Source: Bagarius yarrelli
Taxonomy: Eukaryota; Chordata; Actinopteri; Siluriformes; Sisoridae
Direction of reading: 5' to 3'
DNA: 64,000 bases
NCBI GenBank assembly: GCA_005784505.1
Contig: VCAZ01000123.1
Span: forward strand, 1,266,602 to 1,330,601
Shown here: positions 10,187 through 22,800 of the stretch, one piece after another
Position numbering within the stretch: the stretch's first letter is position 1
Layout: every line of letters begins with the position of its first letter
Made by a program: the position numbers and the translations under genes
Notes under the pieces: model-generated
The model's database searches: none
Seen by the model: only the letters and a program-made list of their open reading frames with translations
What the model was told of the DNA's origin: nothing

Positions 10187-12524
10187 GATATCATTGTAAA
10201 GTATATATTTTTATTAAATGCACTGTGTTTAAAAAGGAGCCGGGACACTCATACGAGATCTTTTTTCATTAGAAACTCAAGACAGCGAATCAAAAGTCAG
10301 TGTTTTTTTAATGGGGCGGCAAAGAAAACGAACAAACAAACAAGACTTGTTTGAAAGACATTACTGTGTCTTTTACTGACGTTTGTTTACGAAATTGTTT
10401 AGCAACGAACAATAATGTGAACGGGGTGATGAAGGAAAGCGTTGAGTGGGATTATTTGCTACGCTAGCTGCTAATGTCCCACCTGAATAAGCTACAAAAC
10501 GGATTTTCTCTTACTAGCGTCTAAGATTGATTCTAGCATCAATCTGCATTCATTTTTTCTCAACGTTTTTGTTTTCCTGTATATTTATTCCTTCGTCCAA
10601 TAAAACCAATCGGTTTCACCCTATTTTGTTGCCATGACATTTATTTATTCATTTATCTTCCTTTTAATGACGCGATCGTTGGCGTTCGTTGCTCTGAAAC
10701 TTTTAGCTTTAAATCCCGGCGTGGAATCAGTCGACGGCGTAATTTTACTGATGACTGTTTGATGTGGCGCATACTAAGATTCACGCTCAATTAATCTGAA
10801 CGCTGTGTTTTTCCCCCCTGTGGGCCAAACACATTACTTAAAGGCAATGATGCTCGTCTATAATATGAGCGTTTAAATAAAAATGATAAACGCGGCTGGA
10901 ATTCTGCGCGGACGAGATAATTTCGTCTCATCAATCAGACATTAGCATATATAACACAACGTCGTGTGGAATCTCTTACGTTTTTTCTCTTTTTTTAATG
11001 TTTGGTGTGTTAATGGTAAAATGTAACGTGTCTCGATTGATTGATTGATTTTATCCTTATAAAACCATTCAGTCAGGTTGGTGGGCGGGGCCATCCTAAA
11101 GCGTTCACGCCCACCGGGATAAAACGTTTAACCAATGGGATTACTTAAAAGAATATTGGATTTAGTCACCTGACTGCATTTTATTTGCAGTTTATCTGTA
11201 ATTTGTGTAACGTTATGGACACGCACATACGAGTGTCCCTGGTGTCCTTATAAACGCTAAGAGACATTAACTTTAAAAGTGTTAGCATACGCATAGGAAG
11301 ATTAGCTTTCTTTGTTAGCTTGCTAGATATTGTAGCTAGCAGTATGTCATGATAGTGCGTAGCTAGCTAGGCTATTTATTGCTAATTCAGTATAGTACAG
11401 CGGATGAGGTTGAAGTTAGCTGTAGTCGTTAGATTTTTTTTTAAATATAGTATTAATTCAGACATTTTAGAGTCTTAACCCTGATTGGATATCGTCTCCG
11501 CTTGAAACCCTCCACTGTTCCGTTACACCGTTCGAGTTCCTTTCCACAACAGCGTCTAACCGAGTTTCCTTATTTACTCAGACGGAGCTTTTCAAGGCTG
11601 TCTGTATGTTCCTGAATCGAGGGTTTCTCCTTTAGCATCGCGCTAAGCAACGTTCGCAGAAAAAAAACCTCAGTTACATGAAAAGTAAACATACTTTCAT
11701 CTCGCCAAATAATGAAGGCTGCTAAATAAATAAATAAGTAAATGGAAGTTTGGGAATTAATGGCCGTGCAGAGTCTGCCAGCGTTTCCCCTCCGGTGGCT
11801 TGTTATGAGATGTAGTTTTCCTCTCGTCCACATCGCTCACCGCCGAGAAGACGAGGCATTTGTTTTTGTTGTTTTTTTAAACTTATTCTATGTAACTTAC
11901 ATACGGGTTTAAGCTTATTTCTATGTATTTTTTTAATACAAGTTTTGATTTTAATATATGTAATAAATGAAATAAGGCAACGCAGCTGTGCATGAATAAC
12001 CGCCATCTTTAATTTTGTTGTTTTTAATGACTTAACTTGTTGTCGTTATTTAACTTAACCACACTTTTTATTCCTACACATTCCTCAGACAACCTGCATG
12101 TTTATTCATTTCCTGAATAATGAACCAAAAAGAATCAACTAAGAACATGACTCTGATTCAGACTGCAGACCAACTAGAAGTTATGAAACAAAATTTATTT
12201 CTGCTACTTTGAGTCAAATATGATCAATTAAGAATCATTCGAATCGAGTGAATCCTGATTCAGATTCGGCAACCCAGTTGAAAGAAAATAAAGGAATGAA
12301 CAAAAGCATTTATTTATTTATTAACGTTATGTTCACAAATTGTGAACCGTTCTGATTCAGACTCCAAAAATGAACTGTAAAGATACGAAAGAATGTTTTA
12401 AGTTGCTTGTTTAATTCTGCTTATTTGTGACTCAAAAAGAATCATTACGAACCAAACGAATCAGTTTCACTTGAGTTCAGATTCCACAAACGGACTGAAC
12501 GATATGTGAGAGAATAATAATTTA

Positions 12525-12875
12525 TTCATTCATTCATCTTCTATAGCCGCTTATTCCCTAATTCTGGGTCACAGGGATCTGCTGGAGTCTATCCCAGCCG
12601 TCTCTGAAAGGGCGAAAGACAGGAGTGGGACACCCTGGACAGGTCGCCAGTCCATCACAGGGCCACACACACACTCACACTCACTCTAATGGGCAATTTA
12701 GAATCACCAATCAATCTAACATACATGTTTTTGGACTGTGGGAGGAAACCGGTGAACCCGGAGTAATCTCACACAAACATGGAGAGAACATGCAAACTCC
12801 ACACAGAAAGACCCCTGCAGGGGAATCGAACCCAGGACCTTCTTACTGTGAAGCAATAGTGCTACCCAGAGAATA
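12525..12875 (-). repeat. Dispersed fish repeat, family A, near full copy
   Basis: This copy is in the opposite orientation to the one at 4025-4375 and is closely similar along its length: GCCGCTTATTCCCTAATTC, CCTGGACAGGTCGCCAGTCC, a CA-rich middle, TTTTTGGACTGTGGGAGG, GAGAACATGCAAACTCC and ACCCAGGACCTTCTTACTG. The ATTCATTCATTC tail at its left end agrees with this orientation. Confidence 0.82.
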
Positions 12876-15682
12876 ATCATTAACCATTTATTTGTGTTAG
12901 GTTTGTGTGTTATATTGCATCTTTTAAATCAAAAAGAATCAATTGAGTACCAAAAGAATCATTTGACGCTGATTCAAATTCCGCAAACTGACAAACATAT
13001 AAAAAAATTATCTTCACGAATCAATTTAGAATTGAATGAATCAATTTGACTCAGAAGCTGTGAAAGAATGATCCATAAAGCAGAAGTGAATGTTTTTCTT
13101 TCTTTGGTAGACTTCATGTTGGGTGAGTTTGAGCGATGGAGAATAAAATTTTTATTTTAGGGACACGTGATTTATCCTGAACTAGTCTGGAGGCGCTGCG
13201 GGGCTGCGTTCTGCGCCATTTCTCGTTAAAGCCGCTCATAAATGTTTGATCAGCATTTCAGATTTACTTACTGAGCCCACCATATCATGCATACCAGTGA
13301 AGAAGAAAGTCCTTCTCTTAGCATGTTATGAGAGTTACATAAAAAAAAGAGCGGGAAGATGTTCTTCAAGAAGCTGTCAGGTTGCATGAAGACGCTGAGG
13401 CTTCTTAAGGGTGTGAAATTGACACACGCTTTTCTTTCTCTTTCTCCTCAGAGCTGCACTAAAACAAGCTATTAATAAATAAAAACGGAAAACGCAGCTG
13501 TAGAGAACAGATTCATCTAACCCGAGCCAGAACCTCCTCCGCTCCGCCAAGCTTTGTCACCGGGCAGAATTGGCGCCGGCTCTGCTAAATATAACACCAA
13601 GCTCATTGATTCTCGGATAAACAGAGCCTCGTGGTACTTTTCCCCTCCACCCCCACTTCGCTTCTTCAGGCTTTCGCCAGAAACTGTGTAGCGGATCTCA
13701 CGCCTGAGAACCTGTCAGCGTGATAGGATGTCTGGAAAGTAATCCGGAAGGGAAGGATTTAATGACATCGTCAGGGTATTTAGGATGGATTCCTTTCGCT
13801 GGAACGTCATTTAATTAAAGTAAAAAGTGTTTTTTCTTCTACAGCATTAACAAACACCGATAGTTACCTCATCAGTCAGTATTTTTCTTTCTCTCGCAAT
13901 GAAAAACAGCTTAAACACACTTTATGAAGCGTAACACACGAGCGTTCAACAGTCTTCTGCACCTTAGCTACGATGCTAATGTAGCCCGTCTCGCTTAAAA
14001 CCTTTATCCGCTTCAGAACAAATTTTAGCCCGTCTGCGAGTCTTGTTTTTTTAGTTAAAATTATTTTTAGATCGTAGATGTATAAAAATAGATATTATAG
14101 TTTGGTTTAAATTTATTTATTTTCTTTAAATTGAGATGTTTTAGAGATTAACCAATTATCGGTTTTAGATCTACCCATATATTGCACCATCTTGTGGCCA
14201 TTTTAGGAATTGCATGCGACACAGCATGCACAAAAAATAAGTTTTAGTCTGCAATGAAAGAGTAAAATTCCAGAATTGTCAGCGTTACAAAAATCTGTTC
14301 ATTATCGGTCAAATAGGCACGTGGATATCGATATTGGTTCTAACAAAGATCAAACACAGATACACACACACACACATACACACATATCCTGGGTTATGAC
14401 TACTTTTAAATCACACCGCAGATACCCCACTGTTGGCATCATTAAAAAATACGACTCGGACAGCAAAGTAAAATGCGGCCCATTAAAAGTACGATTGTTA
14501 TTCAGCGCTGAAGGATGTAGAGGATGAAAGGGCAGAGAAGATGGAAAGGAGAGCGAGTCGAGCTGAAAGGTCCCTGAGTAAGCATTCATTATGCAACTCT
14601 GTGTGTGTGTGTGTGTGTGTGTACACAAGAGAAACGTCCAGAATTAAATCAAGTCTCCAGCCTGCCACATTAACCAGGGTGGTCTTCAGGTCGTCACGCC
14701 AGGGTTGCTCTTACTTGACAGCCTTTAGCTACACAAAGCTGCACACACACACACACACAACACACACACACTTTTTAGCACAAACCCCTCGGGCATCCTA
14801 TATCGCTTTAAAACTGCTGTATACAATCATTTCCAAAAGTATTGGCACCCTGCAGTGAATAAAATCACACATGGAAGAGAACCTCGTCTGGACGCTGTTA
14901 TCGTCATTTAAGCAGGTGGTGGTGGGTAAGTAGAAGAAGAAGCTTTTATTTGTCACATAAACATTACAGGACATCGAATTTAAGGGCCGTGCTCGAGGGC
15001 CCTGCTCGAGGGCCCGACTGTAGCAGCTTGTCCAAACCCACATGCCACTGGTGGCCCCTCGAGCAAGGCCTCTAAATACTTCAATGATGCATTTTTTGAA
15101 AGGAATCATTCATTCTCACCCTGATGGTATAGCTTTTTAATACATTTTATTCTAAACGTATTAGTGTGTGTGTGTGTGGGAAAGTCAACACACATACACA
15201 CACCTGACACATGAGGTGGCTGTCTGTATGTAATATTAGACTTCATTGCTCTGAAAGCTCATTTAAAGGAGATTTAATAACCCTGCCTACAAATACATCA
15301 GCGCAACACTGCACACTCCGACACGTCGTCTGTAATAAAGGGATTCCAGCGCTACTCTATGAGGCGTGTTACAGCAGCTTATCTTAAAATGCGACGATCG
15401 CAGCTCTTAGAATAGCTCACAGACCCTCCAATACAGGCGCTGATCTTTAAGACATGCAACACACTAAAGAATACAGATTACTGTTATGTCATCAGGGCGG
15501 AATTTATGACTAGGCTTTGTGTCCACTCTCTTTTTTTCCTCTACTTCACTGAGTGAAAACATAAACCGTTTCCATGGATTACGAGGACATCATCGAGGAG
15601 TCTCGTTTTCTTCTCGTCTCACACCCTTGCGCGCATGCACTCTCAACAAAACTACGGCAAGCATCGAAGGGAAAAATGCATT

Positions 15683-15686
<4 letters not shown>

Positions 15687-15728
<42 letters not shown>
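15687..15728 (+). repeat. (CA)n microsatellite
   Basis: A pure CA dinucleotide run of about 42 bases in the intergenic region. Confidence 0.9.
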
Positions 15729-15731
<3 letters not shown>

Positions 15732-15794
15732 TGACTGCTGACCATGTTCAAGACCCAATAAACAGTTCAGTCTGTTAAATGTATCAGTTTAGAC

Positions 15795-15910
15795 GACTCC
15801 ACTTGCTAACGCGAGTGTCTGAGTAGCTATCGCGTGAGACACGGGATGCTGGGCGGATTTTACGGCGTTCACTGCTGCGTTCGCTACACTAACTAGCGGT
15901 TAGGGGTCTG
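15795..15910 (+). repeat. Dispersed repeat D, copy 1
   Basis: It shares GACTCCACTTGCTAACGCG, TAGCTATCG, GTGAGACACGGGATGCTGG, TTCGCTAC and CTAACTAGCGGTT with 24453-24568, in the same order and orientation. I do not recognise the family. Confidence 0.75.
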
Positions 15911-17440
15911 AAGATGACTCAGATGACTGAAGATTTGGCTCTGACAAATGCAGCATGTTCCAAGCAATAACGTTAGAAAAATGATATTAGCAACTGTGAT
16001 AACAAAAACAGCAATAACAAAAAAAAAAAAAAAAAATACCAGAAGCGGACAAAATGTCTTTTGCCTAATTGACAAAAAATTGATCCCACATCGACCGGCT
16101 GTCGGCGCCGACAACGACAAGCGATTCGATTAGAATTGCGATTAAATCTGTAAAATGATGATTTAGCTTTGAAGATGAGGCATGCGCTCAGCTCCCAGAA
16201 TGCACCAACTGATAGGCTTTTAATTGTGTACTGGAACGTGATGCTGCCTCCTGAAAGCTAATTAAAACTGACTGTTGATTGGGATCAAAATTTCAAAGCT
16301 GATTTTTTTTTTTTTTTAAACACTGTGTCTGAGAGAAGGGATGCAGAATTTTTTGAGCTCTTGCTTTTGGGGTTTTTAATGAAGATCCAGCTGTGATCCA
16401 GAATCCTGCTTCTGGTTTCTATTTTAGATCCAAGATGCAGCGTTTGATCTTATCGAACATGAAAAATCTGAACATCTGACTGCTATTATGTCGATTCAGG
16501 ATCAAGCTTTTGGTTGTGATTAAGAAGATCCAGAATCTCCTGCTCCAAGTGTCCATCCTTTAAAAAAAAAAAAAAAAAAAAAAGAAACAGAACACCATGT
16601 TTTTTAGTTTGGATTGATTGGAGAACTGAATTTCTGCGCTGTTAGTCGAATCTTCTGGGCAACGTGTCAAGAGAAGTCCGGATCAGACCTCCTGCAGCAG
16701 AAACAGACAGGATATAAATACAGTCCAGAATGTAGCGGAGGCGTTTGGTGCACGGGATGAAGGTGAACATCGAAAAATAGAGCATGTGCGAAAGTTAGAG
16801 TGAAAGTGAAAGAAGAGTGAAACCGTGTTCGATTGATCATATTAATTAATAATAATAATAAATTATTCTTGTTTTTTAGACTGATCCAAATGAAAAAATG
16901 TAAAGTCAGCTATTAAAGGGATGGTTTGGTGAAGAAAACCCGTAAAAGAATGGATCAGACGGCTTTAGTCTCGCCCTGAAGCTTATTCTTATGACGCTTC
17001 ATACAGTAATCACAAATGGTCTTTAATGGAATCTTGATCTAATGGAGTGTTTTAGAATAGTCACGTTTAACCGTTACCGTAAACACTGTGGTAGATGTTC
17101 AATGGGGGTTCTGGTGTTTTTTTTTTAGACAAGTCTTCAAAAAGCGCTTACTTTCCAATGAATCAGGTCCTGTTCTTGCCAACCATAAAAGGGTGGGCAG
17201 ACAGATATCCCATTTTTTAGGGGGTGCGGTAAAGGAGATAGATTCTTGGATGATGAAATAGCACAAATATTGTTGTAGTAATATTCTTAATGAGCTTTAA
17301 AAAGACATTATATGAAGTCAATAATAAACTTTTTAAAGTTGGAGTAAAGTTTGGGCCAAATGAAAATTAAATATTCAAGAAATATTTTGAACAGAAAAGT
17401 TGAGTCAACATTTATTTGTTATTTATCTGTGGAACTACTG

Positions 17441-17476
17441 GATGGATGGATGGATGGATGGATGGATGGATAGATG

Positions 17477-17511
<35 letters not shown>
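17441..17511 (+). repeat. (GGAT)n then (GATA)n compound microsatellite
   Basis: About eight GGAT units pass into about ten GATA units. This is a simple slippage repeat with no coding meaning. Confidence 0.9.
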
Positions 17512-17799
17512 TTTAATTGGATGGGCAAGACAGACGTTTGGGACCCCTGCCCTTGCCTAGAGCCGGCCCTCTAATGGATGTTGCTGGAATGCTGAAAAAA
17601 TCCTGCAGCGTAAAAGTCTCAAAGAAACCACCACATAGTATAGTTAAGCCCTAGGTAAAGGGGGCGTGGCCTATAGTATAAAACTAGTATAAATCCGAGC
17701 TGTTTATGCAACATATGCAGTCAGAGTAACAACTGTGCTTTATTTTCACGTCACACCGACTCTTAAATGAGTGCCATGATGGTACTATTTTTATCCCCA

Positions 17800-17905
17800 G
17801 CTAAGCATCCGAGGGGTTAAGGGCGTTCCTTAGGGGCCCGGCAGCACCAGACAGATTGGTGGTGCTGGGATTGAAACCCACTGACTTATTACTTCAACCA
17901 TTTAT
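17800..17905 (-). repeat. Degenerate tRNA-SINE-like fragment (family B)
   Basis: It contains GGGTTAAGGGCGTTCCTTAGG, GCCCGGCAGCACC and GGTGCTGGGATTGAAACCC, which match parts of the better copies at 48375-48560 and 55474-55665. The ends are not clear. Confidence 0.5.
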
Positions 17906-18014
17906 TATCTTTTATGTCCGAGCTGAAAAAAAAAAATAAACCCCGACTCCACACGCTGGATGTGATTGGTTGAGAGCAAGCCGTGATGCTCCTACACACG
18001 CGGGAGGCTTCCAC

Positions 18015-18021
18015 TATAAAA
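18015..18021 (+). promoter_or_regulatory. Probable PCP4 TATA box
   Basis: CTATAAAATG sits 115 bases before the PCP4 start codon in a GC-rich, CpG-containing stretch (18000-18130) that would be the short 5' UTR. Transcription would then start near 18045-18050. No transcript data are available here. Confidence 0.55.
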
Positions 18022-18135
18022 TGCCGCGTTTGCACGCCGCGTCGCACGGACTCCACGACTGCGTCACCGGTGCCGAGGAAGCGCGCGCTTGCGGAATCGT
18101 CGTATTCCTTACCACCCGTTCATCATCCTTACAGC

Positions 18136-18144
18136 ATGAGTGAG
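18136..18144 (+). CDS. pcp4: PCP4 exon 1 (MSE)
   Basis: Only ATG AGT GAG is coding before the GTGAGA donor at 18145. The phase is 0. Human PCP4 also begins MSE with a split right after it. Confidence 0.88.
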
Positions 18145-18664
18145 GTGAGATTCGAACATCTCCCGACTGCTTGCACTTTAATAACCAGTGCTGGGGGTTT
18201 TTTTTTAAGCGCGTGGGTAGCATTAGTACAAAAATGCAAGTCTTTATGAAGTACAGTAAATAAAATGCGTTAATTAATTAATTAAAACAACAAACAAATC
18301 CATATGCATTTATTTATTTATTTTTTTTGGAGATTTACAGTACTAATGCAAGCACGTCATTATTTTAAAGCAGAACTACAAATAGGCGCGCGCGCTGCTT
18401 TCGGAAACACCTTTATCAGACGGAGCACGAGCGTACTGATCACCAAATCTTTCGTTTTCACGGGGGGGCGACCGCAAGTTTGATTTCCCGCAAATTTAAG
18501 CGGTACGGATATTTTAATAAAAAGGGGTTCAGATGATGCAAATCAGTCCCGCAAATTGTGAGAGATGGCAACTTGGGGAGGGAGAAACACAAGCAAAAAA
18601 AAAGGAAAGAAACATGCGAATGGGTTTTAAATGCGTTTTGATGATTATGATCCTAATGGGTCCC

Positions 18665-18733
<69 letters not shown>

Positions 18734-19851
18734 GGAGTACACCCACAGTTTTAGTTTGATTTAAAAGGAGTCACATGCCATCGATGAGCTGCATTAATAA
18801 TAATTTTTTGAAGGCAAGTTTTGTTACCAAGACAACAAGATGCTTTTGGCGTTGGTGTGAATCTGGGCTTTCAGACAGATTGATATTTAACAGGATATTT
18901 TCATCATAGTGGAAGAATTATGAAGAGAAGGTCTGATCTCAGAGCACATCACAGTTCATTTCCGATTCCGATTATTTGATTAGAATAAGTTAAATAAATA
19001 CAGTTCCGGGGCCAGATGTGGTCCAGCTGAAATAAAGCAGCATGTCATCCAGGCATGAGTGACAAGCAGCATCATTAGACGGTTCTATGAGCCCACACAC
19101 ATTAGGGGCCCCCCTGGAGATCTGTTGTATTGGTAGTAATGTGATGTAATAGTATGTTTGGTGCGGAATGGGTGTGGTGGAGGGTCCACCCTTATTTTCT
19201 TTCATAGGGCCCAAAATTGCTAGCAGCTCCTGATCATTAGTCAAATTGTTAGCTTTGATTTAAATAAATTAGATAAGATTAGATTAGATTTATCTTGGTA
19301 CATGATTAAAAGGCAACGGATTGCACTTAGCAACCAGGCGTGCAACGTAGTAACTGCAGAGTATACAAAAGTAAATAAAAAAAAACATATTCAGACACAT
19401 TCCTTTTACATATATAGCTGTAGAATATAAATACAGAAATATATACAGCGGTTAAAAGAGAGAGAGATCAAGAGAGAGAGAGACGAAGGGCGGTGCGAGG
19501 CGTTTTAAGCTGCTCAGTGGTGCGAACGGTACGGAGAAAAGAACAAGCGATAATGACTTCACTATGCAGAAAAAAAGCACATGTAGCAATCCTGAAATGA
19601 CAGAGATGCACTAAATCATTACAACTGCACTATTTCTCCATGAGCGAAAGCACAAGGACACCGTAGACACGATACAACGTACAAAACAAGCTGATTTTTT
19701 TGATTTCTCTTTGTGTCTAGAAGAAAAAAATAACTTCACGCTAATCTGAAGACACGACATTGCTCAACACACGCTTTTGTTAACGATAATTATACTTTAT
19801 TTTACTTTATTATTTAATTTAGTGTGCGAACAAGGGTCTTTATTTTCATTC

Positions 19852-19889
<38 letters not shown>

Positions 19890-22800
19890 TGAGGTTTGGT
19901 AAAATTCTCCAAAACGGTAAATTTCTGAATATCTTTTTTAGGGGGGGTTTGATGGGAATACCGATGATTCAGCAAATAAATTTTTAAGTTCCCATGCGGC
20001 ATAAAACATTTGTAAACACACTTCTGTTGGAAACAGCAGGCAGGTTTCATCCAAAGCTAATATCCTTTACAGGGTTGCCAGATTTTAATGAAATGAAAAA
20101 AATAGACATGCTTAACAGGGTATCAAAATGTTTCAAGACCCACCAGCAGATGGCAGCACAAGGCTGTGTGCTCCCCGCGACGGTGTGTGCTGCCATCAGT
20201 TGCTGTGTCTCAAAACTTTTTGATACCTGTAGCCTATATACCTTTAGACTCATTTTGTCGAATGAGATTCCATCCATACCAGAATTGTTTCGCCCATCTG
20301 CCTTTGGGTTATGCAGTTTATTTACAACAGGAACAAGATGTCAGTAGTTGTTGAGTATTTTTGCAATATGATGTAAAAAATCTTGACCCTGGCAACCCAG
20401 ATGCGGCTGAATATCTGAATATAGCCAGCATGTGAGCGTAGTACAATGGAAGCCTTAAGCAGTTAACTTACATTGCTAGCAAACTCAAGATGCCAGAGTT
20501 CCACCGTTGTGCCCCTGAGGAGGGGGTTTCACTTGGGTGAAAAGCCACTTGGTGTAAGGAAGGGTAGATTTTAGAATCTTTAAAGGATTAAAACAATTCT
20601 CTGCGTCAGGCGCGTTACAATCATCGATTTGGACATCTGAGGGAATTTCTAAGTGTCCCAGCACTGGACAAGAGAAGTGCAGGACCCCCTTGTGCAAATG
20701 CTGGACATAATCTAAGCTGATGTGTAGCTTTAGTACATTATGGTCCAGCAGTCTTGTTTCTTCTGCATGAATGGAGAGGAAATTCATGAGTATGGCTGCA
20801 GTAGAGGAACCTAACTGCACCATGACTCACAGCACTGCTTTTTAGATATATTGACAAATGCTGGAACATTTCCAGAGACTTTGTGTCAGGTTCCTAAGCG
20901 ATAAATCTTTTCCTCATCTACTGCTATAGACACTATCGAGGCTGCTTACTATCGGCACTGCTTATATCCGTAATTAGCAGCAAGCTGCTTCCTTCGCTTA
21001 GAAAAAGTAGTACAGCGACTACGCCTATTAGCAGAAAGCCCGCTCTGTCAGGATGAAAGATTGTGACCGACTCTGAGTCGCTGGATTGCGAACCCTAATC
21101 AGCAGATTAAAACCCAGAGCAATTCAATTGTGGCTTAGAGAAGCAGCGTTGGATGGCCCTGAGCCCCGACGGAGCTGAAAGCAGAGAAACAGAGTCCGTC
21201 TGCAGAGAGTATTCAAGTGTGGACTAGAAGAGATTTTAAATTGCTGAACCAAATAAAATGAGATAGCAGCATGATAGAAAATACTAATAAACCTAAACTA
21301 AAGTCGTGTTTCTCCTGACAAAACGTTCTAATTGAATCCTGCTTTTAGTCACGATCATCTCTTAAACACAACATATTCTAAATCTTCCAATAACGCAGCT
21401 CGACCACTGCAGCTACTACAAACTCTCTTTTACCGTTGCTATGGTGCGGTTACTTTTGTCATAATCATAGTAAGCATCATAATGTTATTAATTTGGCCTC
21501 GGCTAGTGGTCTAATTTCAAAATTTGTGTTGATTTAACATCCATGCACATTTACAGAAAAATCACAATTCCAACGAGTAAACCCTTTAGACTCGTCTTGT
21601 CTGGTGTGCATCACCTTGTATGGCAGAAGGATTTAGCTCCAGTGACTCACACTTCTCTCTACTGTACCATTACAAAATCCCCCAGGATCAGGCAAAGATT
21701 TCTTTCAAACACTCTTTAATATTAAAGCGTCTCTCTCTCTCTCTCTCTCTCTCTCTCCTGCTGCAAAAAAGAGGTACAGTAGCACAAGAATGCATGACTG
21801 ATGCCAAGTGTATTGATGGGGAAGACAAAAGGATACAGGATATTTCATGCTCCCGCTCTGATCTACTCATCAGACCTGATCAGGATCAAAACAGAGCAGC
21901 GAGTTCTGCGATTCGTCAAGTTGAAACCGAAATAGAGCCTGAGTGAAAATGTTCTCTATGAAACCATTAAGCAGGACAGGCGATGTAATGAAATATCTCT
22001 GAAACAAGAGACTTGTCAAATCACTCGCTCTGTTTTCTGGCGGGAATGGATTGCAATCCAGCTCCGTTTTTTTAACCCTTTTATACACAGTTGCACTATT
22101 AATAATTACCAGAAAACATTTAATCAATGAGATATAATAGACGGGTCCACCAATAATGTGTCGGAGGGTCGGAATATGTCTTTAATGTCTCTTTAATAAA
22201 GATTCCCCTTCAGTGTCAGAGTATCTCATTATGTCTCAAAGTACATTAAGGGTCAGAATATCCCTTTATATATCAAAATATTACTTTAATTATCAAAATT
22301 TCCCCTAAAAGGATTTCTTTATGTGTCAGAGTATCCCTTAAAGTCCTCATTTATCATTCCGACTTGTCCAGCAGACATTTATCTAATTTAGTTTATTAAT
22401 TTTAAGCAGCCGTCCCCACTGTACCGTCTTTATCACCCTGGTTTATCATCACGGACATAAAAATACTTGGAAACATTCACACATGGCACACATTTCGCTT
22501 TCCAGGAATTTCCTGGAAAAAGCATGAGGTTGGTGTTTGCTACATCTGTCACTTGAGTGAAAAAAAAAAATTCCCATGCTACTTAAAGCCTGGTTTATTC
22601 GTTCGTCGACTTTAGAAGAAACAAGAACAATCTGTTTCAGATTAGCTTTTAGTTAAGAAAAAGCCCTCAGGATAGCGGTTTAATGCGTCAGCTAGCCGAA
22701 ACGTGAAGCTTCTCGCTGCATCATCGAGGTCCCTTCAGGATAGATTTTTTTTATTAAGTGTTTCTACATTTGCAATTTTTTTTCTATTGACTTTGTAAAA

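Larger units (their letters stand above)
10187..18000. other. Intergenic IGSF5-PCP4 region
   Basis: I see no gene in these 7.8 kb. They hold a family A repeat (12525-12875), AC/GT runs near 14360-14385, 14600-14625 and 14743-14773, degenerate SINE-like pieces near 14930-15085 and 17800-17905, a (CA)n at 15687-15728, one copy of a dispersed repeat also seen at 24453, and GGAT/GATA repeats at 17441-17511. The 13130-13800 stretch is less repetitive and more GC-rich than its surroundings and may hold regulatory DNA. Confidence 0.6.
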
